NCBI GenBank assembly: GCA_002067405.1
Contig: MVRP01000001.1
Location: 76,147 to 140,146, forward strand
Origin: Syntrophorhabdaceae bacterium PtaU1.Bin034
GTDB lineage: Bacteria; Desulfobacterota_G; Syntrophorhabdia; Syntrophorhabdales; WCHB1-27
Length of the DNA stretch: 64,000 nt
Reading direction: 5' to 3'
A program made the position numbers and the translations under genes. Below, in pieces: positions 17,627 to 28,666 of this stretch. The notes below the pieces were generated by a model. That model was not told the DNA's origin and made no database searches. It saw only the letters and a program-made list of their open reading frames with translations. The stretch's first letter is position 1, and the number at the start of each line of letters is the position of its first letter.

Positions 17627-19234
17627 ATGAAAGTAATGCTGATACAGCCGCCCATAGAAGATTTTTACGATACCTCCATCAGGACTTATCCTCTGGGTCT
17701 CCTGTACGCCGGAACAAGGATAGGCACAATTGCAGATGTGGTATTGTTCGATGCCAGGACGGGAATCAAACCCCAATCCCTGCCCGGCCATGAGTTTGCA
17801 GAGTTGAAGCCCTATTATCAAGAGGACATCTACACGCCCTTTTCGTTCTTTTCTAAATACAGCAGATTCGGTATGCCTGCGGTCGAGATAAAAAAGATGA
17901 TCGCTCATGAGAGGCCCCATATTGTGGGCATTGCTTCAATGTGCAGTGCTTATGAGAGACAGACCCTGGAGGTGGCGGAAGCGGCCAAGCAGGTGGACAG
18001 CGAGATCGTGACGGTTTTGGGCGGCATCCATGCAACTCTCTTCCCCGAACATCTCCTCTCGAACCCGTGCGTCGACTACTGCATAAGAGGGGAAGGCGAA
18101 ACCCCGTTTTTTGAGCTTGTGTCCGCACTGTCCTCCGGCGCTTCCGGCAAACTGACAAGCATACCCGGCTTGTGTTTCAAGGAGGCCGAATCATTCCATG
18201 TCGTTAAGGCGAGCTTTGAAAGAGAGATCGGCCTCGTACCGGACAGAAGGCTTATAGACCCTGATCGCTACCGGATCAACAAAAAGAGGTATACCTTCTT
18301 TCTCACTTCCAGAGGATGCCCCTTTTCATGCGGTTTCTGCGGCAAACCGGAATCTCCCTACCGAAAAAGAAGTCTTGCGAGCATCGAGAAGGAGATACAC
18401 GACTGCGCAAATCTCGGTATCGAGGCCATAGATTTTGAAGACGATATGCTCAACCTCGATAAGAAGACTTTTGCCTCGGTCCTCCGGCTGATCGCCGGCA
18501 AAGGTTTCACCTTATCCGCGATGAACGGAATCTACCCCGGCAATGTCGACGGCCCTACCCTGGAACTGATGCATGCAGCAGGTTTTCGCCGCCTCAACTT
18601 TTCCCTTGTCGATACCTCGGAGTCCGTGCTTCTGAGGCAAAAGCGACGGCTCCAGCCATCCTTTGTACAGCTCCTTCCCTATCTCGAGGCGTCACCATTT
18701 CTCGTAGAGGTCCATTTTATCATCGGGCTGCCAGGGCAGCGACCTAAGGAACTTATCGATACATTGCTCTTCCTCATGGGAAAACGGCTCCTCATCGGGC
18801 CGAGCATCTTTTATCTATCGCCGGGCAGTCCGTTGCATCGCTCGATCGGCCGGACTCCAATCCCCTTCCAATCAATGAGATCAAGCTTTATGCTCCCCTT
18901 CAACCCTTATTTTCCCCGGACCGTGACCTTTACGTTCGTAAAGCTTGTAAGGTTCATCAACTATGTGAAGCAGGTCCTCGACAGGCAGACGGGCATAACG
19001 CGAATGAGCGATCTCCTTGATCACAAGGTGACAGGGAAGGATGGCAGAAAAGAGATTATCATCAGGCGACTGCTGATCGAGAAGAGGTTTGCATGCTACG
19101 ATCTGCATCGGCACGATTTCCGGGACGAGGCGGTTGACGCTTCACTGGTACGCGCTTTTTTTCAGAAGGCCGAGGGCGCAAGGATCAAAGGGTTTAAGAC
19201 AGGCAACTCGCTGCTGGTCGATGTCCGGGAATGA
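17627..19234 (+). CDS. B12-binding-domain radical SAM protein
   Basis: 535 aa from MKVMLIQPP; the open frame extends 27 codons further upstream but this start matches the family. The N-terminal ~170 residues form a B12-binding-like Rossmann domain (YPLGLLYAG, VTVLGGIHATLFPE, RGEGE). The radical SAM cluster motif is CPFSCGFC (C231, C235, C238). The C-terminal ~150 residues are not assigned. This class includes methyltransferases and tailoring enzymes. The cobalamin His motif DxHxxG is not visible, so cobalamin may bind base-off or not at all. It has no functional neighbours and its substrate is unknown. Confidence 0.85.
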   Translation: MKVMLIQPPIEDFYDTSIRTYPLGLLYAGTRIGTIADVVLFDARTGIKPQSLPGHEFAELKPYYQEDIYTPFSFFSKYSRFGMPAVEIKKMIAHERPHIVGIASMCSAYERQTLEVAEAAKQVDSEIVTVLGGIHATLFPEHLLSNPCVDYCIRGEGETPFFELVSALSSGASGKLTSIPGLCFKEAESFHVVKASFEREIGLVPDRRLIDPDRYRINKKRYTFFLTSRGCPFSCGFCGKPESPYRKRSLASIEKEIHDCANLGIEAIDFEDDMLNLDKKTFASVLRLIAGKGFTLSAMNGIYPGNVDGPTLELMHAAGFRRLNFSLVDTSESVLLRQKRRLQPSFVQLLPYLEASPFLVEVHFIIGLPGQRPKELIDTLLFLMGKRLLIGPSIFYLSPGSPLHRSIGRTPIPFQSMRSSFMLPFNPYFPRTVTFTFVKLVRFINYVKQVLDRQTGITRMSDLLDHKVTGKDGRKEIIIRRLLIEKRFACYDLHRHDFRDEAVDASLVRAFFQKAEGARIKGFKTGNSLLVDVRE

Positions 19235-19256
19235 CGGCGAGACCTTGTCTTTCCAC

Positions 19257-19757
19257 CTAATAGATGGCGGCCAGCTGAGACAGGAAGCGCCTTGCAATTC
19301 GTGCTGCAATCCTTTGCAAAGCCTGCCTTCTGCTAAAGTCTTCCTGATTGATGTCGCCTACCGTATAGGCCTCGGCGTCGGCAAATGCCCAGTTTTTCAA
19401 GGGATTCCCCTGCCTCGTCATATTGAGGCTTACGGTAACCGTGACAATCTTTTCAGCCGCCTGCCCTTGGAGGCTTAACGCACCGGGCCTTGTGCTTACG
19501 GACTCGATCGTGCCCTGCAGTACGCTATCAGCGCCCGGTCTGTTAAGATCAAAGCGGCCGCTTGAAGCAAGCTCATGCGAAAAAGCCGCAGTAAAGAACT
19601 CAGGGGTTTGCGGCTCGTAGCTGTTGTTCTTGAACACAGGTACGGAAAGGGAAACCACCTCACCGCCGAAGACGCCGCGGTCACGGACCAGTTCGTGCCC
19701 GCACCCGCACAGGAGACACAATATAATAAAGAGCGAGATGACCTTGCCGGTTTTCAT
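19257..19757 (-). CDS. lptE: LPS-assembly lipoprotein LptE
   Basis: 166 aa with a lipoprotein signal (hydrophobic stretch then LCGC lipobox near residues 16-19). The rest is short, beta-rich and typical of LptE, which plugs LptD and helps insert LPS in the outer membrane. Position directly after leuS, 8 nt away, is the conserved gene order and supports the call more than sequence alone. Confidence 0.85.
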   Translation of the reverse strand: MKTGKVISLFIILCLLCGCGHELVRDRGVFGGEVVSLSVPVFKNNSYEPQTPEFFTAAFSHELASSGRFDLNRPGADSVLQGTIESVSTRPGALSLQGQAAEKIVTVTVSLNMTRQGNPLKNWAFADAEAYTVGDINQEDFSRRQALQRIAARIARRFLSQLAAIY

Positions 19758-19764
19758 CAGGTCC

Positions 19765-22254
19765 TCAGACCACGATGTTCACGAGTTTGTTGGGTACCAC
19801 AATTACCTTCCTGATCTGCCGGTCCATTATGTGTCTCTGCACCTTTTCCAGAGAAAGAATAAGCCCCTTCAGGGCAGACTCGTCCATGTTGCGCTCGACC
19901 TCTACGGTGTCACGCAGCTTGCCGCTCACCTGAATCACAACCGTCACCATCTCTTCAATTACATAGGCCTCTTCGTAAGAAGGCCACGGGCGGCTTAACA
20001 GAAGGTCCGTATGACCCAGCGCCTGCCACAGTTCCTGGGTTATGTGGGGACAGAAAGGACTGACCAGCAGGATCAGATGGTCGATAGCGCCTCTCAGCGC
20101 ACACAGGCTCTCCTTGTCCGTCCGTCCGGATTCCAGGAACTTCTGAATACCGTTGACCAGCTCCATTGTGGCTGCAATTGCCGTATTCAGATGAAACCTC
20201 TCAACGTCTTCGGTCACCTTCTTTATGGTTTTGTGGACCAGATGCAAGAGACCGGAGATAGCCTTGTCTTTTGAATCAGAGACAATCGAAGATTCGGCCT
20301 GCTTCAGCTCTTCCGCCCTCTCCATTACGAGCCTCCACAACCTTTGGAGGAATCGGTGGGACCCTTCCACGCCCTTATCGCTCCAGTCGAGATCTTTTTC
20401 GGGAGGAGAAGCGAAAAGACAGAAAAGTCTTGCCGTATCCGCCCCGAACCGTTCTATCAGATAGTCGGGATCAACGACGTTGCCCTTCGACTTGCTCATC
20501 TTGGCGCCGTCTTTTATTACCATGCCCTGGGTAAGGAGATTCTTGAACGGCTCCCTTTCGCCTACAAACCCCAGCTCGTTCAGCACACGGTTGAAAAACC
20601 TTGAATAGAGCAGATGGAGAACCGCGTGCTCAACACCGCCTATGTACTGATCTACCGGCATCCAGTAGTCGACCCTTGTTCTGTCGAGCGGGGCCGCCTC
20701 AAAGTCGGGACAGGTGTATCTCAGGAAATACCAGGACGACTCGACAAAGGTATCCATTGTGTCTGTTTCCCGCCTGGCCATTTTCCCGCATTTCGGGCAA
20801 TCCACATTGTAGAACTCGGGATAGTCCGCAAGGGGGGACCTTCCTACCATTTTTACCTCGGCATCGAGGGGCAGGACAACAGGCAGGTCCTCGTAGGGCA
20901 CAGGAACGACACCGCAGTCCTCGCAGTAAATCATGGGGATCGGCGTGCCCCAGTAACGCTGCCTTGATATGCCCCAATCCTTGAGCCTGTAATTGACTGT
21001 CCTCTTGCCTATTCCCTGCTCTTCCAGATAATCGATGATAGCGGGTATGGCTTCCCTGTTATTCCTGCCGTTGAACGGCCCGGAATTGACCATCAGTCCG
21101 TCACCCTCGTAGGCCTGCTCCATCGCCGCCGGGTCGATGGTCTTTTCTTCGGGCATGATGGTGATAATGATCGGCAGGTTGAATTCTTTGGCAAATTCGA
21201 AGTCCCTCTGATCGTGGGCGGGAACGGACATTATTGCGCCCGTGCCGTATTCTGCCAGAACGAAATTACTCACAAAAATGGGCACCCTCTGCCGGGTGAG
21301 AGGATTGATGGCGTATCCGCCTGTAAAAACCCCTTCTTTCTTCAGGGAAAGCTCTGCCCTGAAGCTCCGGTCCTGCATCTTTGCCTTCTCAACAAAGGCA
21401 ATCGCGTCTTTTTCATGAGGGGTGCCGAGACCCAACGTTGTTGCAAGAGGGTGTTCCGGAGCGAGGACCATGAAGGTCACACCATAGAGTGTATCGGGCC
21501 TGGTGGTAAAGATCGTCAGCTTATCCCCTTTTTCGAGAGGAAAATCGACCTCCGCGCCGAAGCTCTTTCCTATCCAGTTCCGCTGCATGTTCAGGACGCG
21601 GTCGGGCCAGCCCGGGAGATTCTTCGTATATTCATAAAGCTCGTCCGCGTACTTCGTGATCGCAAAGAACCACTGGGTAAGCTCGTTCTGGATAACCTCC
21701 TGACCGCACCGCCAGCATCTGCCGTCCTCTACCTGCTCGTTGGCGAGCACTGTCTGGCACTGTTCGCAATAATTGACAGGCGCACTTTTCCGGTAGATAA
21801 GGCCCTTCTCAAACATTTTCAGGAAGATCCACTGCTCGTGGCCGTAATACGCTACATCGCAGGTTGCTATCTCCCTGTCCCAATCGTAGCCGAAGCCAAG
21901 GCGCTTCAGCTGTTTTTTCATGTAAGCGATATTTTCTTTTGTCCAGACAGCCGGGTGTATCCCCCGCTGAATGGCTGCATTCTCTGCGGGCATGCCGAAC
22001 GCGTCCCATCCCATCGGGTGGAGGACGTTCAGCCCTCTCATTCTTTTGTAACGTGCGATTACGTCACCAATAGAGTAGTTCCGCACATGACCCATATGGA
22101 TTCTGCCGGACGGATAGGGGAACATTTCCAGGAGATAGAATTTCTCCTTTTCTTTATCCTCTGTCACGCGAAAGAGGTTCTGTTCCTCCCACACGGATTG
22201 CCATTTCTCTTCTATAGCCTTCGGATCGTACCCTTGAACGTCTCTCTCTTTCAT
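19765..22254 (-). CDS. leuS: Leucyl-tRNA synthetase
   Basis: 829 aa, normal length. The class I signatures are [11 protein letters not shown] (HIGH) near residue 46 and [10 protein letters not shown], with the CP1 editing domain between them ([12 protein letters not shown]) and an anticodon-binding C-terminal domain. It charges tRNA-Leu. It is co-transcribed with lptE and separated from argG by a 309-nt repeat-bearing gap. Confidence 0.98.
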   Translation of the reverse strand: MKERDVQGYDPKAIEEKWQSVWEEQNLFRVTEDKEKEKFYLLEMFPYPSGRIHMGHVRNYSIGDVIARYKRMRGLNVLHPMGWDAFGMPAENAAIQRGIHPAVWTKENIAYMKKQLKRLGFGYDWDREIATCDVAYYGHEQWIFLKMFEKGLIYRKSAPVNYCEQCQTVLANEQVEDGRCWRCGQEVIQNELTQWFFAITKYADELYEYTKNLPGWPDRVLNMQRNWIGKSFGAEVDFPLEKGDKLTIFTTRPDTLYGVTFMVLAPEHPLATTLGLGTPHEKDAIAFVEKAKMQDRSFRAELSLKKEGVFTGGYAINPLTRQRVPIFVSNFVLAEYGTGAIMSVPAHDQRDFEFAKEFNLPIIITIMPEEKTIDPAAMEQAYEGDGLMVNSGPFNGRNNREAIPAIIDYLEEQGIGKRTVNYRLKDWGISRQRYWGTPIPMIYCEDCGVVPVPYEDLPVVLPLDAEVKMVGRSPLADYPEFYNVDCPKCGKMARRETDTMDTFVESSWYFLRYTCPDFEAAPLDRTRVDYWMPVDQYIGGVEHAVLHLLYSRFFNRVLNELGFVGEREPFKNLLTQGMVIKDGAKMSKSKGNVVDPDYLIERFGADTARLFCLFASPPEKDLDWSDKGVEGSHRFLQRLWRLVMERAEELKQAESSIVSDSKDKAISGLLHLVHKTIKKVTEDVERFHLNTAIAATMELVNGIQKFLESGRTDKESLCALRGAIDHLILLVSPFCPHITQELWQALGHTDLLLSRPWPSYEEAYVIEEMVTVVIQVSGKLRDTVEVERNMDESALKGLILSLEKVQRHIMDRQIRKVIVVPNKLVNIVV

Positions 22255-22295
22255 CCCATCACCGGTTCTTCAATAAATCAGGCTTTTGAAGGTGT

Positions 22296-22346
22296 TTACG
22301 CCTTCTCTTCCACCATAGCTTTTATGCGCAGGCGCAAAGCGTTCAA
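22296..22346 (-). pseudogene. Remnant of a second argG 3' end
   Basis: Sixteen codons plus stop encode [16 protein letters not shown], nearly the exact C-terminus of the intact ArgG upstream (ending KAMVEEKV). The first ~30 nt are identical, but the last seven codons differ mostly at synonymous sites and the stop is TAA instead of TGA. That pattern suggests the tail of a diverged functional argG rather than a fresh local duplication. Confidence 0.75.
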
Positions 22347-22350
22347 TTAT

Positions 22351-22537
22351 TGGGGCTTGCGTCGCCCCCTCCACCGGCAGAAGCCGGATGGAGCCTCCCC
22401 TTCAACAAAAGGAAGAGGCATTAGGCCCCGGCTAGCGTCGCCCCTCCGCCAGCAAAGCTGCCGGGCCTTCCCCTCATAAAGAGGAAAAGGCATTTTACCT
22501 GCCCCGGTCGACCCTCAGCAAAAGGAAGAGGCATTAT
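22351..22537 (+). repeat. Tandem degenerate double-hairpin repeats
   Basis: About two and a half units of ~73 nt: 22351-22423, 22424-22496 and a shortened 22497-22537. Units share GCGTCGCCCC(C)TCC near the front and end in AGGAARAGGCATT. In unit 1, GGGGC-TTGCGTC-GCCCC forms one hairpin and CCGGC-AGAA-GCCGG a second. In unit 2 the second hairpin is CAGC-AAA-GCTG. A related copy lies between the tRNA genes at 35369-35405. Confidence 0.75.
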
Positions 22538-22563
22538 ACCGCTGCTTGTGTCATTAACTAACA

Positions 22564-23772
22564 TCAAACCTTTTCCTCGACCATCGCTTTTATGCGCAGG
22601 CGCAAAGCGTTCAATTTGATAAAGCCGCTCGCGTCGCCCTGGTTGTACACCGTATCTTTGTCAAAGGTCGCGAAGTCCGGCTTATAGAGCGAGTTTTCCG
22701 ATTTCCTTCCGACCACGATCGTGTTCCCCTTGTAGAGCTTGAGCCTGACCGTTCCCGTAACGCCTTTCTGGGCCTGGTCGGTAAAGGCGCGAAGGGCCTC
22801 CATCTCCGGCGAGTACCAGAAACCGTAATAAACAAGCTCTGAAACCTTCGTAATCAGGCTGTCGCGGAGATGCATCACTTCACGGTCCATGGTGATCGAT
22901 TCCATGGCCCGATGCGCCACATGCAGAATGGTGCAGCCCGGCGTCTCGTACACGCCGCGCGATTTCATTCCCACAAACCTGTTCTCTACTATATCGACCC
23001 TGCCGATGCCGTTCTCGCCTGCAATGCGGTTGAGCAGGTCTATGATTTCATGCGCCTTCATCTCTTTTCCGTCGATTCGCCTCGGCGTGCCGTCCTCGAA
23101 ATCGATTTCGATGTACCGGGGCTTATCGGGTGCCCTTTCCGGCGAGACCGTGAGACGGAACATCGATTCGTCAGGCTCATTCCAGGGGTCCTCCAGGATG
23201 CCCCCTTCGTAGCTGATGTGCATCAGGTTCCGGTCCATGCTGTAAGGCTTGGCTTTGCTTACCGGCACATCGATCCCATGCTCTCTTGCATAATCCATGA
23301 GGTCTTCCCTGGATGAAAAGTTCCATTCCCTCCACGGCGCGATGACCTTTATGTGGGGTGCGAGCGCGTAAAAAGTCAGCTCAAAACGCACCTGGTCATT
23401 GCCTTTGCCGGTCGAGCCATGACAGACCGCATCGGCATTCTCCATTTTGGCGATCTCCACCTGTCTCTTTGCGATGAGCGGCCTCGCGATAGACGTTCCG
23501 AGCATGTAAGTCCCTTCATAGATCGCGTTTGCCTTAATGCAGAAAAAGACGAAATCTCTTGCAAATTCCTCCCTGAGGTCCTCAATGTATATCTTTGAAG
23601 CCCCGGTTCTAATGGCTTTCTCTTCCAGGCCGTCGAGTTCGTCCTGCTGTCCCACGTCCGCCGTGTAGGCTATCACTTCGCATCCGTACTGCTCGCGCAG
23701 CCATTTCACCAATATTGAAGTATCAAGTCCGCCTGAATAGGCGAGAACTACTTTTTTGATATCGCTGCTCAT
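22564..23772 (-). CDS. argG: Argininosuccinate synthase
   Basis: 402 aa from MSSDIKK, chosen for the GGAGG 7 nt upstream. The ATP pyrophosphatase P-loop AYSGGLDTS is at the N-terminus, with YTADVGQ and the GSTGKGNDQ substrate loop further on. It condenses citrulline and aspartate using ATP in arginine synthesis. It is the last arg gene of the operon, 82 nt after argF; argH is not in the window. Confidence 0.98.
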   Translation of the reverse strand: MSSDIKKVVLAYSGGLDTSILVKWLREQYGCEVIAYTADVGQQDELDGLEEKAIRTGASKIYIEDLREEFARDFVFFCIKANAIYEGTYMLGTSIARPLIAKRQVEIAKMENADAVCHGSTGKGNDQVRFELTFYALAPHIKVIAPWREWNFSSREDLMDYAREHGIDVPVSKAKPYSMDRNLMHISYEGGILEDPWNEPDESMFRLTVSPERAPDKPRYIEIDFEDGTPRRIDGKEMKAHEIIDLLNRIAGENGIGRVDIVENRFVGMKSRGVYETPGCTILHVAHRAMESITMDREVMHLRDSLITKVSELVYYGFWYSPEMEALRAFTDQAQKGVTGTVRLKLYKGNTIVVGRKSENSLYKPDFATFDKDTVYNQGDASGFIKLNALRLRIKAMVEEKV

Positions 23773-23854
23773 GTACCATCCTCCATCAAATAACAAAGGC
23801 GCAAATGAGAAAATGGCAGCGCCATTTCACCATTTTGTCGCCTTTTTATGCCTT

Positions 23855-24772
23855 TTATTCATCCGTCTTCGTAATCAGCCATTCCAAAAGTGCCTGCTGC
23901 ACGTATAGTCTGTTCTCTGCTTGCGTGAAGATTACGTCCTGGAACCGTTCAAAAACCGCGTCCGTTATCTCCTGATCCCTGTGAGCAGGAAGGCAATGCA
24001 TGACTATTGCGTCGGGTTTCGCAACCTTCATCAGCTCGTCGTCCAGCCGGAACGGTCCGAACGCCTGCTTTCTCTCTTCCTTCTCCTTCTCCATACCCAT
24101 ACTGACCCATACGTCGGTGTTGATCACATCCGCCTCTTTGGCGGCCGCAAATGGGTCGGTGGTCAGAGTCAGCGTGCCCTTCTCCTCCGCCGCATCGACC
24201 ACTTCCTTAAAGGGGCCGTATCCTTCCGGTGATGCTACAGCAAGAGGAAAACCGAAAAGGATCGACGCTTCTATCCACGAATTGGCGATGTTATTGCCAT
24301 CGCCCACGTATGCTATCTTCATATCGGTCAGATTCCCTTTACGCTCTTTCACGGTGAGGAGGTCCGCCAGTATCTGGCAGGGGTGGTAGAGGTCAGACAA
24401 ACCGTTGATCACGGGTATGCTCGCCCATCTGGCAAGTTCTTCAACGGTTTGCTGAGAATAAGTACGGATCATGATGGCATCCGCATAGCGGCTGAGAACC
24501 CTTGCCGTATCCCGCACGGGTTCACCTCTGCCCATTTGCGTTTCCGATGGGCTGAGAAACAGGGCATTGCCTCCCAGTTGCTGTATCCCCACCTCAAATG
24601 ATATCCTCGTTCTTGTCGATGCCTTTTCGAAGATCATTGCGAGGGTCCGGTCCTTGAGAGGCTTGTATTCTCCCCGTGTCTTTCGGACCTGTTTCAGAAA
24701 AGCGGCTCTTTCCAGCAGATAAGTGCACTCCTCGGTCGTGGTGTCGAGCAACCTCGTGAAATCCCTTTTCAT
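23855..24772 (-). CDS. argF: Ornithine carbamoyltransferase
   Basis: 305 aa. It has the carbamoyl-phosphate motif STRTRISFE, the HPCQILADL loop and the ornithine-side motif HCLPAHR. It makes citrulline from ornithine and carbamoyl phosphate. Its start overlaps the argD stop by 4 nt, so the two are probably translationally coupled. Confidence 0.98.
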   Translation of the reverse strand: MKRDFTRLLDTTTEECTYLLERAAFLKQVRKTRGEYKPLKDRTLAMIFEKASTRTRISFEVGIQQLGGNALFLSPSETQMGRGEPVRDTARVLSRYADAIMIRTYSQQTVEELARWASIPVINGLSDLYHPCQILADLLTVKERKGNLTDMKIAYVGDGNNIANSWIEASILFGFPLAVASPEGYGPFKEVVDAAEEKGTLTLTTDPFAAAKEADVINTDVWVSMGMEKEKEERKQAFGPFRLDDELMKVAKPDAIVMHCLPAHRDQEITDAVFERFQDVIFTQAENRLYVQQALLEWLITKTDE

Positions 24773-25965
24773 TTCTTATTGTGCCTCTCGAATATCTTGC
24801 TGGCTATCTCAAGAAATATGTCGATCTCTTCTCTTTCTATGATAAGGGGAGGCAAGAGCCTCACCACATTGCCCTTCGATGCATAAAGAATAACGCCTTC
24901 CGCCAGAAAATCCTGAACTATGCTGTTAACCTCAACATTGAATTCAATGCCGAGAAGCAGACCCATTCCCCTCACGTCGACGATAAAGGGAAACCTCTTC
25001 TTCAAGGCGAGAAGTCCCTGCTGGAGATAGGCGCCTGTCTTTTCACATTTACGGACGATGCCCTCTTCAAGCATGGTATTGATGGTCGCGATCACCGCAG
25101 CCGACGCAAGCGGGTTCCCTCCAAAGGTTGATGCGTGCGTGCCTGGCTCAAAGGAATCCATCACCCGGTCTGTCGCCACCATCGCTCCCACGGGAAATCC
25201 GCTTCCCAATGCCTTCGCGAGGCTCATAATATCCGGTTCTATGCCATAATGCTCGTAGCAGAAAAGCTTGCCAGTCCTGGCCATTCCTGTCTGGACCTCA
25301 TCTATTATCAAAAGAATGTCTTTTTCCCTGGTTATTTCCCGCAGCTTTTTCAGGTACTCTTTTCCGGCGACGAACACCCCGCCCTCCGACTGGATACACT
25401 CGAGCATGATGGCGCACGTCCTCTCGGATATGCTCTTCTCAACCGCGTCCAGGTCATTGAACGGCACGAAGGAAAAACCGTCAACCATGGGGCTGAAGCC
25501 TACCTGGAACTTGGTCTGGCCTGTTGCCGACAAGGTGGCAATGGTACGGCCGTGAAAGGAGTTCTCCATTGCGATGATTTCCGATCTCCCCTCGCCATGG
25601 TTTTTCCAGGAATAACGCCGTGCGAGCTTGATCGCCGCCTCGTTCGCCTCGGCCCCGCTATTGCAGAAAAACACCTTGTCCGCAAATGAGTTCTCCACGA
25701 TCAACTCGGCCGCCCTGATCTGGGGGTCTGTATAGAAGATATTCGAGACATGCCATAGCTTGTTTGCCTGGTTTGTCAAACGGTCGACTGCCGCCTTGTT
25801 CACATGACCCAGGTTGCACACGGCTATGCCGGACAGGAAATCCAGATAGCGTCTTCCGTTCATATCCCAAAGCCAGCATCCTTCTCCTTTGGCGATGCCG
25901 ATCGGGAAGCGGTTGTAGGTATTAGCCAGGTATTTTTTCCCTTTATCTATCCATTCCTGCTGCAT
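24769..25965 (-). CDS. argD: Acetylornithine aminotransferase
   Basis: 398 aa, class III PLP aminotransferase. It has GSEANEAAIKLAR-like cofactor phosphate binding (NSGAEANEAA), the IIDEVQTGMARTG strand and the PLP lysine segment MSLAKALGSGFPVGA. It converts N-acetylglutamate semialdehyde to N-acetylornithine. It lies one nucleotide after argB and overlaps argF. Confidence 0.96.
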   Translation of the reverse strand: MQQEWIDKGKKYLANTYNRFPIGIAKGEGCWLWDMNGRRYLDFLSGIAVCNLGHVNKAAVDRLTNQANKLWHVSNIFYTDPQIRAAELIVENSFADKVFFCNSGAEANEAAIKLARRYSWKNHGEGRSEIIAMENSFHGRTIATLSATGQTKFQVGFSPMVDGFSFVPFNDLDAVEKSISERTCAIMLECIQSEGGVFVAGKEYLKKLREITREKDILLIIDEVQTGMARTGKLFCYEHYGIEPDIMSLAKALGSGFPVGAMVATDRVMDSFEPGTHASTFGGNPLASAAVIATINTMLEEGIVRKCEKTGAYLQQGLLALKKRFPFIVDVRGMGLLLGIEFNVEVNSIVQDFLAEGVILYASKGNVVRLLPPLIIEREEIDIFLEIASKIFERHNKK

Positions 25966-25966
25966 G

Positions 25967-26803
25967 CTATTCTCCCGCTATCTGGGTACCGATACCCGAG
26001 TCTGTAAATACTTCCAGGAGCAACGCGTGGGGAATCCGGCCGTCGATGATGTGTGTCTTCTTCACGCCGCCATGCAGCGCGTCAAGGCAGCACGTGATCT
26101 TGGGTATCATTCCTCCCCTCACAGTGTTACTCTTCACCAGCTTTCTCGCCTCCTGAGTGGTCAACGCCGATATCGGCTTCAGCGTCTCATCAAGGACCCC
26201 GGGGACATCGGTCAGGAGAATCAGCTTTTCGGCCCGCAGCGACTTTGCAATAGCACCGGCAGCGGTATCGGCATTCACATTATAGGTGTTCCCGTCGTTG
26301 CTCGTGGCGAGCGGTGCAATGACAGGGATGCAACCGGAATCGGAAACTAATTTGATCATCTTTCCGTTCACGTTTACCACCTCTCCCACAAAACCGATGT
26401 CCTTACCCTTGACCTTTTCAGCGAGAAGGAGCTTTCCGTCTTTTCCGGACAAACCGAGTGCCTGCCCCCCGTTATTATGAATTTCCTGAACGATCTCCTT
26501 GTTGATCGATCCCGAAAGCACCATCTCCACGACTTTCAGGGTCGCCTCATCGGTGACCCTCAATCCGTCCACGAATCTCGTCGGTATATCGAGCTTGGTG
26601 AGCATTCTTTCGATCGCCGGCCCTCCGCCGTGTACGATAACAGGGTTTATGCCGACATATTTGAGGAGGACGATGTCCTTTGCAAACTCCTTTTTCAGCG
26701 GCTCCTCCTCCATTGCCGCCCCACCGTATTTTACAACAAAGGTGCAGCCCGAGAAATTCTTGATGTACGGAAGCGCTTCCAGTAAAACGTTGATCTTCTC
26801 CAT
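25967..26803 (-). CDS. argB: Acetylglutamate kinase
   Basis: 278 aa, amino-acid kinase fold: VVKYGGAAM near the N-terminus, VHGGGPAI for substrate, and NVNADTAAGAIA in the nucleotide half. It phosphorylates N-acetylglutamate, commonly the arginine-sensitive step. Its first base overlaps the last base of hslU, tying arginine synthesis to the protease genes transcriptionally. Confidence 0.97.
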   Translation of the reverse strand: MEKINVLLEALPYIKNFSGCTFVVKYGGAAMEEEPLKKEFAKDIVLLKYVGINPVIVHGGGPAIERMLTKLDIPTRFVDGLRVTDEATLKVVEMVLSGSINKEIVQEIHNNGGQALGLSGKDGKLLLAEKVKGKDIGFVGEVVNVNGKMIKLVSDSGCIPVIAPLATSNDGNTYNVNADTAAGAIAKSLRAEKLILLTDVPGVLDETLKPISALTTQEARKLVKSNTVRGGMIPKITCCLDALHGGVKKTHIIDGRIPHALLLEVFTDSGIGTQIAGE

Positions 26804-28131
26804 TACAGTATGTACCTGCTCAGGTCCTCCTTCTCAAGGAATTCACTCAGTCTTTGCCTCACATATTCTTTGGTTATGGTCACCTTCTTTTCCGTCATTT
26901 CCGGTGCGTCGAAAGAGACATCGTCGAGGAGCTTCTCCATTACCGTATAGAGCCTCCTTGCCCCTATATTCTCGGTCATCTCATTGATCCGCTGGGAGAT
27001 GTCGGCTATTTCCAGAATGCCTTCATGTCCGAAGTCGAGCTCGATCCCCTCTGTCTCCAGAAGCGCCTTGTACTGTTTTACCAATGCGTTATCAGGCTCC
27101 GTGAGTATCCTGAAAAAATCGTCCTTGGTGAGGGGCCCCAATTCGACCCGTATCGGGAACCTCCCTTGAAGCTCCGGTATCAGGTCGGAGGGCTTGGACA
27201 TGTGGAAAGCACCTGCCGCAATAAAGAGAATGTGATCCGTTTTTACCATGCCGTACTTGGTGGTCACGGTTGTTCCTTCCACTATGGGGAGTATGTCCCG
27301 CTGGACCCCTTCCCTGGAGACATCCGGCCCGTGGGTCTGATCACGGCTCGCGATCTTGTCAAGCTCGTCCAGGAATATGATCCCCGCCTGCTCCACCCTG
27401 TTCACCGCATCGTTCACCACCCTGTCCATATCGATCAGCTTCTTTGACTCTTCCTGGATAAGATGCTCGTAAGCTTCGCCCACCTTCACCCGCCGCCTTT
27501 TCGTCTTCTTGGGCAGGATATTGCCGAACATGTCCCGAAGCTGCATATCCATCTCTTCCATGCCCTGGGATGAGAATATCTCTATAATCGGAAGGGATCG
27601 CTCGGGCACCTCGATCTCCACGAACTTCTCCTTGAGCTTCCCCTCCCTGAAGAAAGCCCTCATTTTTTCCCTTGTAAGATCGTTGGGCTGCTCCTCCCCG
27701 GGCCTGGAAGCCCTCTTCGGCGAAACCAAAAGGTCGAGTATCCTTTCTTCCGCCAGATCGCGCGCCTTCTCCAATACACGTTCCTGCTCTTCCTTTTTTA
27801 CCATGTTCACGGAAAGCTCGGTAAGGTCCCTGATCATTGACTCCACATCTCGACCCACATAGCCCACTTCAGTGAATTTGGTGGCCTCGATCTTTAAAAA
27901 AGGTGCATTGGCAAGCTTGGCGAGACGCCTCGCTATCTCGGTCTTGCCGACGCCTGTAGGGCCTATCATGATGATGTTCTTCGGCGCGATCTCATCCCGA
28001 AGGGACTCGGGAATCATCTGCCTTCTCCATCTGTTGCGTAACGCGATTGCGACTGCCCTCTTGGCCTTATTCTGGCCGATAATGTACCTGTTCAGCTCTT
28101 CCAGAATGGCCCGGGGTATCATCGTCTTCAT
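26803..28131 (-). CDS. hslU: ATP-dependent protease ATPase subunit HslU
   Basis: 442 aa, AAA+ protein: Walker [10 protein letters not shown], Walker [10 protein letters not shown], sensor [29 protein letters not shown], and the C-terminal tail ending LSRYIL that docks into HslV. It unfolds substrates for HslV in the cytoplasm. It follows hslV by 9 nt. A second in-frame Met (MIPRAIL) is an alternative start. Confidence 0.98.
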   Translation of the reverse strand: MKTMIPRAILEELNRYIIGQNKAKRAVAIALRNRWRRQMIPESLRDEIAPKNIIMIGPTGVGKTEIARRLAKLANAPFLKIEATKFTEVGYVGRDVESMIRDLTELSVNMVKKEEQERVLEKARDLAEERILDLLVSPKRASRPGEEQPNDLTREKMRAFFREGKLKEKFVEIEVPERSLPIIEIFSSQGMEEMDMQLRDMFGNILPKKTKRRRVKVGEAYEHLIQEESKKLIDMDRVVNDAVNRVEQAGIIFLDELDKIASRDQTHGPDVSREGVQRDILPIVEGTTVTTKYGMVKTDHILFIAAGAFHMSKPSDLIPELQGRFPIRVELGPLTKDDFFRILTEPDNALVKQYKALLETEGIELDFGHEGILEIADISQRINEMTENIGARRLYTVMEKLLDDVSFDAPEMTEKKVTITKEYVRQRLSEFLEKEDLSRYIL

Positions 28132-28140
28132 CTACAGCTC

Positions 28141-28665
28141 CTATAACTCCTCAATGACTAACCTGTCATTCGTGTAAATGCATATTTCGGATGCGATGAG
28201 CATTGCTTCCTTCACAATTTCGAGCGCGCTCAGGTCCGCATGTTTCACGAGTGCCTTTGCTGCGGCTTGGGCGTACGGGCCGCCTGATCCTATGGCCGCG
28301 ATTCCGTCATCCGGCTCGACCACATCCCCGGTGCCTGAAAGGATAAAGGTATGGTCCGCATCCGCGATCAGGAGAAGGGCTTCCAGCCGGCGAAGCAGCC
28401 GGTCGGTTCTCCAGTCCTTCGCGAGCTCCACCGAAGCCCGCGTGATGTTGCCATTATACTGCTCAAGTTTCTTCTCGAAGCGTTCAAACAGGGTAAAGGC
28501 ATCGGCGGTTGCCCCTGCGAAGCCGGCAAGGCACTTGTCCTGGTAGAGTTTTCGCACCTTTTTTGCGGTGTGTTTCATCACCGTATTCTGCAGGGTGACC
28601 TGCCCGTCACCGGCCAAAGCGACCTTATTTTTGTGCCTTACACAAAGAATTGTGGTACTTTTCAT
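28141..28665 (-). CDS. hslV: ATP-dependent protease subunit HslV
   Basis: 174 aa. The open frame runs upstream into xerC, but the start [24 protein letters not shown] is fixed by the family. Removal of a short propeptide (MKS) would expose the catalytic Thr. Proteasome-like beta subunit; forms the HslUV protease with the next gene. One nucleotide separates it from the xerC stop. Confidence 0.97.
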   Translation of the reverse strand: MKSTTILCVRHKNKVALAGDGQVTLQNTVMKHTAKKVRKLYQDKCLAGFAGATADAFTLFERFEKKLEQYNGNITRASVELAKDWRTDRLLRRLEALLLIADADHTFILSGTGDVVEPDDGIAAIGSGGPYAQAAAKALVKHADLSALEIVKEAMLIASEICIYTNDRLVIEEL

Positions 28666-28666
28666 T

